DNA of 64,000 bases from Uruburuella suis (GCF_004341385.1 NZ_SLXE01000002.1:1-64000), one strand, 5' to 3'. Positions 50,498 to 59,409 are shown, numbered from the stretch's first letter. A program made the numbers and translations. Notes: generated by a model from the sequence alone, not told the origin.

Positions 50498-51622
50498 CTA
50501 CCCCTGCTGCTCCAGCATTTTGCGGAAGCGAAACAGCGCAAACAATAAAAACACGGCGCCGGTGATGGCCATCACCAGCAATTCCGGCCACACAATATCC
50601 AACCCCGCGCCACGGTAAATCACGTTTTGCGCAAAGGCCGCAAATTGGGTGGTGGGCCAATATTCGCTGATGCCTTGCGCAGCGCCGGGCATATTGCTGC
50701 GCGGCGCTGCCGAGCCGGAAAACAGCAGCAACACCATAAACACCGGCAGCATCAAAAGGCCGAATTGCGGCATGGTGGGCGCGATGGTGGCCAGCATAAT
50801 GCCCAGCGCAGCAATGGAAAACAAATACACGCCCACGCCGAAAGCATACATTGCCAGCGAGCCGTTAATCGGCACGCCGATGATTTTGTGCACCATAAAC
50901 CACATCGACAACTGCGAAGCGGCCAAAATCACCACGCCGTTGGCCAACACTTTGGCCATCATGATTTCAAACGCGTTCACCGGCATCACCAGCAAATGCT
51001 CGATGGTGCCGCGCTCGCGCTCGCGTATCACCGCCGCACCCACCAGCACCAGCGAGAGCAGAGTAATCATATTGCCCACTTCCATCACCGGCATATACCA
51101 TTCGCTTAAACTATTGGGGTTGAATTCGATATTGATCACCGGCTGCACCGGCATCATCGCAGCCGCGCCCTGCTGCTGCAAAAAGCTGCTGATTTGGCGC
51201 TGGAAAATCTGCGTGAGGTAAGACGCGCCCACGCCCGCCTGCGTCATGGTGGTGGCATCAATCAGCAATTGCACATCAGGGCTGCGGCCGGCGAGCACAT
51301 CGCGCTGGAAACCGGGCGGAATATCGAGCACGAAAATATAGTCGCCCGCATCCATCGCTTTATCCACCTCTTCGCGCCGGATATCCACCGGCGGCTTGAA
51401 AAACGGCGCTTGTATGGCATCGCGGATTTGGTAGGAAAGCGCCGAGCGGTCGGCATCGATAATCGCCACGGTGGCGTTTTTCACATCGCTGCTCACGCCT
51501 TTGGCCACCGAATAAATCGTGGCGGAAAACACAAACACAATCATCAGCACCAGCATCGGGTCGCCAAAGAGGCTGCGCCATTCTTTCACGGTGAGATGCC
51601 AAATGGTTTTCAGAGTGCGCAT
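50498..51622 (-). CDS. ABC transporter permease (YhhJ type)
   Basis: A 374-residue ABC-2 type permease with an N-terminal helix, a large periplasmic domain and five to six C-terminal membrane segments. RERERGTIEHLLVMPVNAFEIMMAKV is the ABC-2 family signature. E. coli YhhJ is encoded beside rbbA and the HlyD-like yhiI, the same set as here. It starts one base after the stop of the RbbA-like gene, so the two are translationally coupled. Confidence 0.9.
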   Translation of the reverse strand: MRTLKTIWHLTVKEWRSLFGDPMLVLMIVFVFSATIYSVAKGVSSDVKNATVAIIDADRSALSYQIRDAIQAPFFKPPVDIRREEVDKAMDAGDYIFVLDIPPGFQRDVLAGRSPDVQLLIDATTMTQAGVGASYLTQIFQRQISSFLQQQGAAAMMPVQPVINIEFNPNSLSEWYMPVMEVGNMITLLSLVLVGAAVIRERERGTIEHLLVMPVNAFEIMMAKVLANGVVILAASQLSMWFMVHKIIGVPINGSLAMYAFGVGVYLFSIAALGIMLATIAPTMPQFGLLMLPVFMVLLLFSGSAAPRSNMPGAAQGISEYWPTTQFAAFAQNVIYRGAGLDIVWPELLVMAITGAVFLLFALFRFRKMLEQQG

Positions 51623-51623
51623 T

Positions 51624-54600
51624 TTATTTCTCCTGCTTTTTCAAGAGCATGCAGGCGGCCAACAGCAGCACGCAAAAAGCCGCCGCCAGCACCCAAAATT
51701 CCTGTTGCAAATCGGCCATGCCCAGCCCTTTGGTAAACGTGCCCACGCTGATTTTCAAATACCACGAAGCGGGAAAAATGGTGCCTATCCAATAAGCGCT
51801 GCCGGTCATGGTGGAAATCGGGTAGAGAAAGCCCGAATAATTGATGGTGGGAATCAGCGTGATGATGGCGGTCACGAAAATCGCCGCCACTTGCGAGCGC
51901 ACAAAGCTCGACACCAATAAGCCCAGCGCGGTAGACACACACACAATCAGCAATGTGCCCAGGCTCAAAGCCATAAACGAGCCTTTGAGCGGCACTTGAA
52001 ACCAAAAAAGCATCATCAGCAACAAAGCCAGATAATTCACCGACCCCACCGCAATATAAGGCAGCTGCTTGCCGATTAAATATTGCGGCACACTGGCGGG
52101 CGAGGCATAAAGGTTGGCAATAGAGCCGATTTCGCGCTCGCGCACCACACCGATGGCCGTCATCATCGCCGGAATCAGCATCAACACCAGCATCATAATG
52201 CCCGGCGCCACCGCATACATGCTTTTGAAATCTTGGTTATACATAAAGCGCGCTTCCACGCCCGCAGCCGGCTGCAATGCAATCGGCAGGCCGGTGGCGC
52301 GGATTTGGTCTTGCGCATAAAGGCTTAAAATGCCACCCACATAAGCTTTGATGTTTTCCGCATTAAACGGCGCCGAGCCATCCACATAAAAGCCCACTTC
52401 AGGCTTATTGCCGCGCAGCAAATCGCGGCCGAAGCCGGGCGGAATATCAATCACCAACTTGGTTTGCGCACTTTTGAGCACACGGTCGATATCGGCGGCC
52501 GAATCGAGCGGCGGCTGCTCGACAAAATAGCGCGAGCCGGCAAAATATTCAGTGAGCGCGCGGCTTTCGCTGCTTTGGTCGCGGTCGAGCACGGCAAAAG
52601 TGAGGTTTTGCACGTCAAACGAAATGCTCCAGCTCAAAGCCGACATCAAAATCACCGGCCCCAACACCGCAAAGAAAAGGCGGATTTTATCGCGCAGCAA
52701 TTCCTTGCCCTCGCGCATGGCAAAGGTAAACACGGTGGCAAACCAATATTTCAGCGAGTCGGTGTGCGGCGCAGGCGCTTGATTGGTTTCAAATTGGCTT
52801 GGTTTGACTGCTGATTTTTCAGACGGCCTGTTTTCTTCGCGAAGGCCGTCTGAAAGCGCTGCTTCGTTTTCAGATAAATGTTGTTGATGAACAGAAACTT
52901 CTTCAGACGGCCTGCTTTCTTCGCGAAGGCCGTCTGAAAGCGCTGCTTCGTTTACAGATGAATGTTGTTGATGAACAGAAACTTCTTCAGACGGCCTGCC
53001 TTCTTCGTGAAGGCCGTCTGAAAGCGCCGCCTCGTTTTCAGATACATTTTGTTGACGAACAGCAATTTCTTCAGGCGGCCTGTTTCCTTCGTGAAGGCCG
53101 TCTGAAAGCGCTGCTTCGTTTTCAGATAAATATTGTTGATGAACAGAAACTTCTTCAGACGGCCTGTTTTCTTCGTGAAGGCCGTCTGAAAATAATTTAT
53201 CTTGCGCATCGGCAGCGGCGCTTGGCAGCGCTTGGCGGCCATCGGCTTGCTGATCGGCGCGGACAATGCGTGCGGCTTTGGCAGCCAAGCCCTCGCTTGC
53301 GGGCAGCGTTTGCTTGGCTTTGTCATCGTCTGTGCGGAATGTTGCCGCTGTTTCAGACGGCCTGTTTTCTGCACCAAGGCCGTCTGAAAGCGCTTTTCCG
53401 CTTTCCGGCAAACTTTGTTCGGCTGCCGCTGTTTCAGACGGCCTGCCCGCGTTTTCGGGCTTGCCGGAAAGATTGAGGCCGTCTGAACGTGCAGCGTGTT
53501 CCGCTTGTTCGTCATCCAGCAGATATTGCACAAACGCCTCTTCCAAATCGGGCGCATGCTGGCGCTCGGTTAATTCGGCGGGTGTGCCCACCGCCAACAC
53601 GCGGCCGCGGTGCATAAACGAAATGCGGTCGCAGCGCGCGGCTTCGTTCATAAAATGGGTGGAAATAAAAATGGTGATTTTGTCTTGCCGCGAAAGCTTG
53701 AGCAGATGGCGCCAAAACATATCGCGCGCGGCAGGGTCGACACCCGAAGTGGGCTCGTCGAGAATCAGCACCTCGGGCTTGTGCAGGCAGGCGGCGGCCA
53801 ATTGCAGGCGCTGGCGCATACCCAGCGAAAGATCGGCGGGGCGGGTGTCGGCCACTTCGGCCAAATCAAACTGCGCCAGCGCATCGGCCACGGCCTGTTT
53901 GCCCGCCGCATCCGGCATTTGGTAAAGCTGCGCGTGCAACAGTAGATTTTGGCGCACGCTCAATTCTTCATATAGTGAAAACGCCTGCGACATATAGCCC
54001 ACGCGCATGCGCACCGCCATGCCGCCCGCGTCGATGGGTTTACCGAGCAATTCGGCCTCGCCCTCCGTAGCAGGCAAAAGGCCGGTGAGCATTTTCATGG
54101 TGGTGGATTTGCCGCAGCCGTTGGAGCCGAGAAAGCCGAAAATTTCGCCTTTTTCGATGCGGAAGCTCACATTGTCTACCGCAGTGAAGTCGCCGAAACG
54201 CTTGGTGAGCCCGTGCGCTTCCATCGCCGGCGGCGAAGCGGGGTCGGGCACAAACGGGGTGATGGCCAATCCGCCCGAGCCTTGCTGCTTTTCAGACGGC
54301 AGCATTTTGATATAGGCCTCTTCCAGCGTGTTCACACCGTATTGGCGCATCACTTCTTGAGTGGGCGCGTTGACCAGCAATTTGCCGTCGTCCATCGCCA
54401 GCAAATGCGCAAAACGCTCCGCTTCTTCAATATAAGCGGTGGCCACGATTACCGTCATGCCGCGGCTTTCTTTTTGCAACTCGTCCACCAGCGCCCAGAA
54501 TTGGCGGCGCGATAAAGGGTCGACACCGGTGGTCGGCTCGTCGAGAATCAGCAAATCGGGGTTGTGCACCAAAGCGCAGCAAAGGCTCAGCTTCTGCTTC

Positions 54601-55046
54601 ATGCCGCCCGAAAGCTTGCCGGCGGCGCGTTCGGGAAACGGCGCCAAACCCGTGGCATCAAGCAAACGCTGAATGCGCGCTTTGCGCTCTTGCGCGTTTA
54701 AGCCAAACAGGCGCGCATGAAAATCAATGTTTTCATACACCGACAAAGTGGGATAAAGATTGCGCCCCAAACCCTGCGGCATAAAGGCAATGCGGTGCGA
54801 CAACGCCTGGCGCGCTTGCTTATCGGCCATATCGCCGCCAAGCACGTTTACCGAGCCTGCCTGAATGATCTTCACGCCCGCAATCAGCGAAAGCAGCGTG
54901 GATTTGCCCACGCCATCAGGCCCGATCAAGCCCACGGTGGCGCCCGCAGGCAGCGCAAACGAAACATCGCGCAAGGCTTCGGTTTTGCCGTAGCGGTGGG
55001 AAACGGCCTTAACAATCACAGCAGGGGTTGGTTTGTTCATATCCAT
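51624..55046 (-). CDS. Fused ABC transporter ATP-binding/permease protein (RbbA-like) with DUS-encoded linker
   Basis: A 1140-residue protein with two ABC ATPase domains in tandem (Walker A GPDGVGKST, about 40; GSNGCGKST, about 305; signatures LSGGMKQK and LSLGMRQR). An ABC-2 permease domain (about 770-1130) completes it. The order matches E. coli RbbA (911 residues), but about 230 extra residues lie at 525-760. They are a low-complexity linker encoded by DUS pairs, rich in SDGL and RPSE. Function is presumably export of drugs or lipophilic compounds with the downstream permease and the HlyD-like adaptor. Confidence 0.9.
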   Translation of the reverse strand: MDMNKPTPAVIVKAVSHRYGKTEALRDVSFALPAGATVGLIGPDGVGKSTLLSLIAGVKIIQAGSVNVLGGDMADKQARQALSHRIAFMPQGLGRNLYPTLSVYENIDFHARLFGLNAQERKARIQRLLDATGLAPFPERAAGKLSGGMKQKLSLCCALVHNPDLLILDEPTTGVDPLSRRQFWALVDELQKESRGMTVIVATAYIEEAERFAHLLAMDDGKLLVNAPTQEVMRQYGVNTLEEAYIKMLPSEKQQGSGGLAITPFVPDPASPPAMEAHGLTKRFGDFTAVDNVSFRIEKGEIFGFLGSNGCGKSTTMKMLTGLLPATEGEAELLGKPIDAGGMAVRMRVGYMSQAFSLYEELSVRQNLLLHAQLYQMPDAAGKQAVADALAQFDLAEVADTRPADLSLGMRQRLQLAAACLHKPEVLILDEPTSGVDPAARDMFWRHLLKLSRQDKITIFISTHFMNEAARCDRISFMHRGRVLAVGTPAELTERQHAPDLEEAFVQYLLDDEQAEHAARSDGLNLSGKPENAGRPSETAAAEQSLPESGKALSDGLGAENRPSETAATFRTDDDKAKQTLPASEGLAAKAARIVRADQQADGRQALPSAAADAQDKLFSDGLHEENRPSEEVSVHQQYLSENEAALSDGLHEGNRPPEEIAVRQQNVSENEAALSDGLHEEGRPSEEVSVHQQHSSVNEAALSDGLREESRPSEEVSVHQQHLSENEAALSDGLREENRPSEKSAVKPSQFETNQAPAPHTDSLKYWFATVFTFAMREGKELLRDKIRLFFAVLGPVILMSALSWSISFDVQNLTFAVLDRDQSSESRALTEYFAGSRYFVEQPPLDSAADIDRVLKSAQTKLVIDIPPGFGRDLLRGNKPEVGFYVDGSAPFNAENIKAYVGGILSLYAQDQIRATGLPIALQPAAGVEARFMYNQDFKSMYAVAPGIMMLVLMLIPAMMTAIGVVREREIGSIANLYASPASVPQYLIGKQLPYIAVGSVNYLALLLMMLFWFQVPLKGSFMALSLGTLLIVCVSTALGLLVSSFVRSQVAAIFVTAIITLIPTINYSGFLYPISTMTGSAYWIGTIFPASWYLKISVGTFTKGLGMADLQQEFWVLAAAFCVLLLAACMLLKKQEK
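52819..53490. repeat. DUS array inside the RbbA-like coding sequence: five 84-bp repeats plus two more DUS pairs
   Basis: TCAGACGGCCTG starts at 52819, 52903, 52987, 53071 (mutated to TCAGGCGG) and 53155, exactly 84 bp (28 codons) apart. Each is followed about 12 bp later by an inverted AGGCCGTCTGAA. Two further pairs lie near 53351 and 53432. In total 13 intact DUS cores occur in about 670 bp. The frame is kept open throughout. Confidence 0.9.
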
Positions 55047-55147
55047 CGGTTTATTTTCAGACGGCCTTAGTTTGCAATAAGGGTTTAAAAATCGAGCTGG
55101 TGTTCCGTTGTTATTGCAAAAACAACTTACTGGACACCATGCAGCCT

Positions 55148-55245
55148 GTAGGTCGGATTCTTGAATCCGACGCTTGTTCGCAGAACAAGATTGCAGCCTA
55201 TGTTCGGCCTAGCGGCCAAATGTCGGATTCAAGAATCCGACCTAC
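55148..55245. repeat. Repeat family C, copy 2
   Basis: Starts GTAGGTCGGATTCTTGAATC and ends GATTCAAGAATCCGACCTAC, with CGCTTGTTCGCAGAACAAG within; the ends are near-perfect inverted repeats. It occupies the gap between the RbbA-like gene and the small membrane protein gene, both pointing away. Confidence 0.85.
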
Positions 55246-55346
55246 GATTGCGATAGCTTTTTATTTTTATATTAATAAATCAAATAATTATAAATAACAC
55301 ATCATGTTAGAATAAGTGCACCAACTCTTGAAAAAGGAGGAGTACC

Positions 55347-55589
55347 ATGCGTTTGCCTATCGGTTCGATTATCATTTTGGTGTGCGGGCTCACCGCCCTG
55401 ATTCCCGGTTTGATGGTGCTGGTCGGGCTTGGCGCGTGGGTGCACGAATTGCTCGACGAGCCCATCGGCGGCTTGGCACTTATCGGCATCGGCATGTGTT
55501 GCGTGCTGGCGGCGGTATTCCCCATTGTGGCAACTTACCTCACCCGCAAAGAGCAAGGCAAAACGCCGTTTGACGAAGCGGATAAATGA
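55347..55589 (+). CDS. Small two-helix membrane protein, unknown
   Basis: An 80-residue protein with two hydrophobic segments (SIIILVCGLTALIPGLMVLV and LIGIGMCCVLAAVFPIVATY) separated by an acidic turn. It has a strong ribosome-binding site (AAGGAGGAG) 4 bp before the start, which supports real expression. No family is recognised. Confidence 0.6.
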   Translation: MRLPIGSIIILVCGLTALIPGLMVLVGLGAWVHELLDEPIGGLALIGIGMCCVLAAVFPIVATYLTRKEQGKTPFDEADK

Positions 55590-55738
55590 GCAGCTTATTC
55601 TGCGAACAAGCGCCGGATACAACTATCCGAGCTTTCCTCCGGTTTCAGAAAGCCTTGCCAACCTAGCTGTTTTATCCAACGTTTCAGGTAGCCTTGGTGT
55701 TTGTCGGATAGCCATATCCGACAAACAAATCTTTAGTA

Positions 55739-55842
55739 ATACCCATTCGAAAAAATAAGATAACAAGGCGGCGAGCCGAAGACAGTACACCTAGTACGGC
55801 TAGGCGAGCCAACGCAGTTAGGTTATTTTTTCGAATGGGTAT
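55739..55842. repeat. Repeat family D (Correia-like core), copy 2
   Basis: Ends are ATACCCATTCGAAAAAATAA and its exact inverse. The core is AAGGCGGCGAGCCGAAGACA followed by GTACACCTAGTACGGC, very like Neisseria Correia elements. Length 104 bp. Confidence 0.8.
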
Positions 55843-55918
55843 AAGCCTTGCAGCTTGCAGCCCTCTTCTTTACCCGACAAGTCGGGACAAGCGCTCCTAC
55901 ATGAGCGGGGATTGGGTT

Positions 55919-55985
55919 ATACCCATCCTAAAAAATAACCTAACTGCATTGGCCCGCCTTGTATCTGATTTTTTAGAATGGATAT
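55919..55985. repeat. Repeat family D, internally deleted copy
   Basis: ATACCCATCCTAAAAAATAA on the left and TTTTTTAGAATGGATAT on the right enclose only about 30 bp, so most of the core is lost. The interval 55590-56009 otherwise contains fragments of repeat C and no gene. Confidence 0.65.
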
Positions 55986-56009
55986 GAATCAGCATAAAAG
56001 GGAACACTC

Positions 56010-57044
56010 ATGAAAAAATATGCACATCATTGCCGGCTTGTTTTAATCAGCCTGTTTCTGTTGCTGTCGGCAACGGGATGCAATGCGCCTGAAAACAGCC
56101 AACCCAATTATTTTCTGAGCGGCACGGATTGGCGGCAAGGCGGCTATGCACTGGTTATCGTCGATAAAGAAGGCAAAGCTTCGCTGGTGGCGCAACAGGA
56201 CATTTTGCAGGCACACGAGCAAGTGTTGCGTGCCGAGCCTCATGTTTGGCTCAACATGTTGCCCGGTGAGGGTGGTGATCAGCGTAAGCTTTATCTGTTT
56301 CAGCACCGCCGCCTGATTAAATCTATGCAGGCGCGGATATACCGGGATTTCGACGCCGGCAGCCTGCCCGAGCATGCGCAGCCGCTGGTTAGCAAAAGCA
56401 CATATGGCGAGCCGAAAGCGCCCTATCTGGCCAGGCTCACCCGCTTGCAGGCACAAGAAAACGTGTGGGTTTACCAGCAAAGCGAAGTTCAGCCGTTTCA
56501 ATATTTTTTCCATATCGATTTGCCCTCGGTGGCCGTGTTTCACGGCAGCAATGAAGATAACGCAATAGATCACCAGCCTTACGAATACGTTTTGGGGCAG
56601 CAGCTTTACACACAAATCAAGGCAGACCTTGAGCAGCAATTCGATGCAGCCGGCTTTGATATGAGCAATGTCAACCGCAATCTCTGGAGCAGCACCGCCA
56701 CCGCACCTAATCTTTACCGGCTCGACAATCATTCAGACGGCCTGCTCAGAGATGGAAACCGTATGCCGCTAACCGCCGATGGCTGGACGCTCTATCATTA
56801 CCGCATCACCGTGTTTGGCACCCCCGAAAGCTACCGCCAACTGCAACATTATGATTTCAGACGCCATCTTGCCGCCTACCGCAACAACAACACGCAGCTG
56901 CAATTCACCCTTGCACAACAAGCCAGCCGAGCCGCGCCCCCGGCCACACCCGATCAAATCATCATTGACGACTATCTCGAAACCGCCCGCATCGGCCAAT
57001 TAAACGAACAACAATACGGTTTGAGCTATTTTGAATTGCCGTAA
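56010..57044 (+). CDS. Hypothetical lipoprotein
   Basis: A 344-residue protein with a lipoprotein signal (FLLLSATGC, Cys24). The mature part has mixed alpha/beta composition, no membrane segments, and no family that I recognise. A DUS is translated near residue 244 (HSDGLLRDG). It stands alone, bounded on both sides by family D repeats, which suggests an acquired or mobile context. GGGAACA precedes the start. Confidence 0.75.
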   Translation: MKKYAHHCRLVLISLFLLLSATGCNAPENSQPNYFLSGTDWRQGGYALVIVDKEGKASLVAQQDILQAHEQVLRAEPHVWLNMLPGEGGDQRKLYLFQHRRLIKSMQARIYRDFDAGSLPEHAQPLVSKSTYGEPKAPYLARLTRLQAQENVWVYQQSEVQPFQYFFHIDLPSVAVFHGSNEDNAIDHQPYEYVLGQQLYTQIKADLEQQFDAAGFDMSNVNRNLWSSTATAPNLYRLDNHSDGLLRDGNRMPLTADGWTLYHYRITVFGTPESYRQLQHYDFRRHLAAYRNNNTQLQFTLAQQASRAAPPATPDQIIIDDYLETARIGQLNEQQYGLSYFELP

Positions 57045-57236
57045 TAGCCATTCAAAAAAATAATATACAAACAGGCAGCCTGTAGGTCGGATTCTCGAAT
57101 CCGACACTTGTTCGCAGAACAAGGCGCGCACATCGCTTTGGCCGTTGGCCAAACGTCGGATTCAAGAATCCGACCTACGCGGATGATGCTGCCGAAGCGC
57201 TTTTATTTTGTAAGGTTATTTTTTTAGAATGGGTAT
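57045..57236. repeat. Family D ends enclosing a family C element (nested repeats)
   Basis: ATAGCCATTCAAAAAAATAA at 57045 and TTATTTTTTTAGAATGGGTAT ending at 57236 are family D termini. A complete family C copy (GTAGGTCGGATTC...GAATCCGACCTAC) sits between them at 57082-57178. It probably records insertion of one element into another. Confidence 0.7.
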
Positions 57237-57268
57237 AACGGCGTTGCTTTGCCTTATAACCAATCTGC

Positions 57269-57534
57269 TTATTTTGCCAACAAAGCAAAAATATCCGCCG
57301 CCTCATAAGCGGTTTCACCCTTTGAGGCCGTCTGAAACGCCTTAAGCAAAGCCTGCGTCAGTTGCGGTGTGGGCAAAGGGCTTTGTTTGCGCAACAAACC
57401 CAGTTTGTTCAAGCCTTTAATCACTTTCAACGCCACACTTCACCGGCGCGGCGGCTAAAGCTTGAATCGGCCAGCAGCAACAGCAACAATTCTTTGCCCG
57501 TCACGCCGGTCGCACCGATTAATAAAGCTTTCAT
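57269..57534 (-). pseudogene. Remnant of an NAD(P)-binding Rossmann-fold (NmrA-like) oxidoreductase
   Basis: The minus strand begins MKALLIGATGVTGKELLLLL, a GxxGxxG dinucleotide-binding start, and stops after 34 codons. The +1 frame then carries SVALKVIKGLNKLGLLRKQS on to EAADIFALLAK and a TAA at 57271-57269. This reads as the N- and C-terminal ends of one protein joined by a large internal deletion and frame change. A DUS lies in the C-terminal part. Confidence 0.7.
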
Positions 57535-57556
57535 TGTTTTTCCTTTTCAGACGGCC

Positions 57557-58141
57557 TCAAACACTACTCGCCAACAACAAACCCGCACCAATGTCCAACA
57601 CCATGCTGCTGAAGTTTTTATCCGCTTCCACCAGCGCGATAAATGCCTGCACTTCATCGGCATGCGACAACACATTGTCTACCACCAAAAGGCTGCCGGG
57701 CTTGGTGAGAATGCGCTGCAAATGCGGCCAATAGGCGGTGTATTGACTGCGGTCGGCATCAAGCAGCACCACATCGAAATATTTTGGATAATCGCGCAAA
57801 AATTCGCCGGCATCGCACACTTCCATGCGCACAAAGTCTTCGAGTTTGGTTTCGCGCAGGTTTTGCCGCGCGGCCTTTTTGCGCGCTTTGTCGATTTCGA
57901 GCGTGCGCAGCGAGCCGCCGGTGTCGCGCACGGCATCGGCCAGCCACAGCGTGGAATAACCGTTTGAAGTGCCCACTTCCAACACCTTGCGCGCCTGCTT
58001 GGTGCGCACCAGCAAGGCAATCAAGGCGGCGCTGCCGGGGTGCAGATTGCGCCAACAGGCGGCACGTTCGGTTTGGGTTTCATCGTGTGCGCGGCTTTCG
58101 CTGTAAACCGTTTCCAAATAGGCTTTTAATTTGGCTTTCAT
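57557..58141 (-). CDS. Class I SAM-dependent O-methyltransferase
   Basis: A 194-residue methyltransferase with VLEVGTSNGYSTLWLADAV as SAM motif I, LRTLEIDKARKKAARQNL as the acidic loop, VVLLDADRSQYTAYWP and LVVDNVLSH. It is of the same broad type as the protein at 16473 but shorter and more diverged. The start at 58141 has GGAG upstream; the extended frame to 58195 is less likely. The substrate is unknown. Confidence 0.87.
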   Translation of the reverse strand: MKAKLKAYLETVYSESRAHDETQTERAACWRNLHPGSAALIALLVRTKQARKVLEVGTSNGYSTLWLADAVRDTGGSLRTLEIDKARKKAARQNLRETKLEDFVRMEVCDAGEFLRDYPKYFDVVLLDADRSQYTAYWPHLQRILTKPGSLLVVDNVLSHADEVQAFIALVEADKNFSSMVLDIGAGLLLASSV

Positions 58142-58260
58142 GTGTTTCTCCAAACAAGACAAGGGAAGCTTGAATATATTGTGTTTAGATGACATTACGG
58201 CTTCAGGCCGTCTGAAAAATCATCTGAACAGCTCGCTTGAGCCGGATATTGCTCGGTTTG

Positions 58261-58376
58261 GCGGTGGCTTTGATGAACCTTGGGTTGATAAACCCAACGT
58301 TTCAGACGGCTTGCAGATTTGTTGGGTTTACAACCCAAGCTACCCGCCGTATCCCTTTTTTATGCATTCCACTATA
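58261..58376. repeat. Repeat family A, copy 4 (left end missing)
   Basis: Contains GGGTTGATAAACCC, an inverse DUS (TTTCAGACGGC), GTTTACAACCCAAGCTAC and the right end TATGCATTCCACTATA. The TATAGTG left end is not found. It lies between the O-methyltransferase and hlyD-like genes. Confidence 0.7.
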
Positions 58377-58434
58377 TATTCCTTGCCGTTAAACAGCCTG
58401 TGTTTCTTCTGTTGCAGGTGCCGTCTGAAAGATA

Positions 58435-59409
58435 TCAATGCGGCAGCTTCAGCGCCAAATCTGCCGGCCATGCCGCCTGATTGTCGAGCCGCACATAGCC
58501 GTTGCCGGTGAGGCCGCCTTTGAGCAAGCCGTTGTATTTTGCAGCGGTGGCCGCCGGCACTTGCAGCTTCACTTTAAACATCAATTTTTCGCGCTCGCTC
58601 TGCGTTTCCACCGATTTCGGGGTGAATTGCGCATCGGTGGCGATAAAGGTAATGCTTGCCGGCCACACCGCATCCATGCCGTCGAGCACAATGCGCGCTT
58701 CATCGCCCACTTTCAGGCGGCTGATTTGGGTGGTGGGCAGGAAAACCGCCATCGACACATCGTTCGGATCGAGCAGGCTCACCACTTTGCTGCCCGCGCC
58801 AATCACATTGCCCACTTCGGCAATGGTGTATTCCACCCGCCCCGCAATCGGCGCGCGGATGGCCATATCATCGTTCACCGAAGCGGCTTGGTCGATTTGC
58901 GCCTGCGCGGCGGCCACAGCAGCAGCCGCTTCGGCGCGGGCGGCACGGGCGGCGCTCACCGAAGCGGCTGCGCTGTCGCGCGCGGCGCGGCGCTTGCTCA
59001 GCTCGGCATCCGACACCAAATCATCGCGCCTGAGGTTTTGCGTGTTGGTAAAATCAAGCTGCGCCACTTTTTGCTGCTGCTCGTAAGCCTTGATTTCTGC
59101 CTCGGCGCGCGCCACCGCTTCTTGCGCACGCTGCTTTTGCGCCCGTGCGCCGTCAAGCTGGCTCGCGCTGGTGTCGGACGATAATTCGGCCAACACATCG
59201 CCCTCTTCCACCCGGCTGCCCTCGTCTACCAACATGGCTTTCACGCGGCCGGCATAAAGGCTGGCCACATCGAAGCGCTTGAGCTCGAGCCGGCCGTTGC
59301 TTTGGGCAAAGCCCTCGGGCAGGCCGCTTTGATGATGCTGCTGCCAGTAATACCAGCCCCCCGCCGCCAGCGCGGCCGCCACAGGCACAATCCAGATTTT
59401 CTTCATCAT
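58435..59409 (-). CDS. HlyD-family periplasmic adaptor (membrane fusion protein)
   Basis: A 324-residue adaptor with one N-terminal membrane anchor (IWIVPVAAALAAGGWYYW), a biotinyl-lipoyl-like half motif (VDEGSRVEEGDVLAEL), a long alpha-helical hairpin (about 80-165) and a beta-barrel domain (GRVEYTIAEVGNVIGAGSKV). It resembles E. coli YhiI, encoded beside rbbA and yhhJ. It is 33 bp downstream of the tetR gene and about 3.4 kb from the ABC genes, with repeats and other genes between. Confidence 0.9.
   Translation of the reverse strand: MMKKIWIVPVAAALAAGGWYYWQQHHQSGLPEGFAQSNGRLELKRFDVASLYAGRVKAMLVDEGSRVEEGDVLAELSSDTSASQLDGARAQKQRAQEAVARAEAEIKAYEQQQKVAQLDFTNTQNLRRDDLVSDAELSKRRAARDSAAASVSAARAARAEAAAAVAAAQAQIDQAASVNDDMAIRAPIAGRVEYTIAEVGNVIGAGSKVVSLLDPNDVSMAVFLPTTQISRLKVGDEARIVLDGMDAVWPASITFIATDAQFTPKSVETQSEREKLMFKVKLQVPAATAAKYNGLLKGGLTGNGYVRLDNQAAWPADLALKLPH

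Noticed and set aside
52819..53190. CRISPR-like regular spacing of DUS
   Set aside because: The units are 84-bp tandem copies within a coding frame and the material between DUS is itself repeated, so there are no unique spacers.
52958..53476. Plus-strand open frame opposite the RbbA-like gene
   Set aside because: It is the reverse reading of the in-frame DUS array; the minus-strand frame continues ABC and permease domains on both sides, so the plus frame is a shadow.
57362..57967. 201-codon plus frame over the O-methyltransferase
   Set aside because: It lies opposite a convincing methyltransferase and the pseudogene, and has no recognisable domain.
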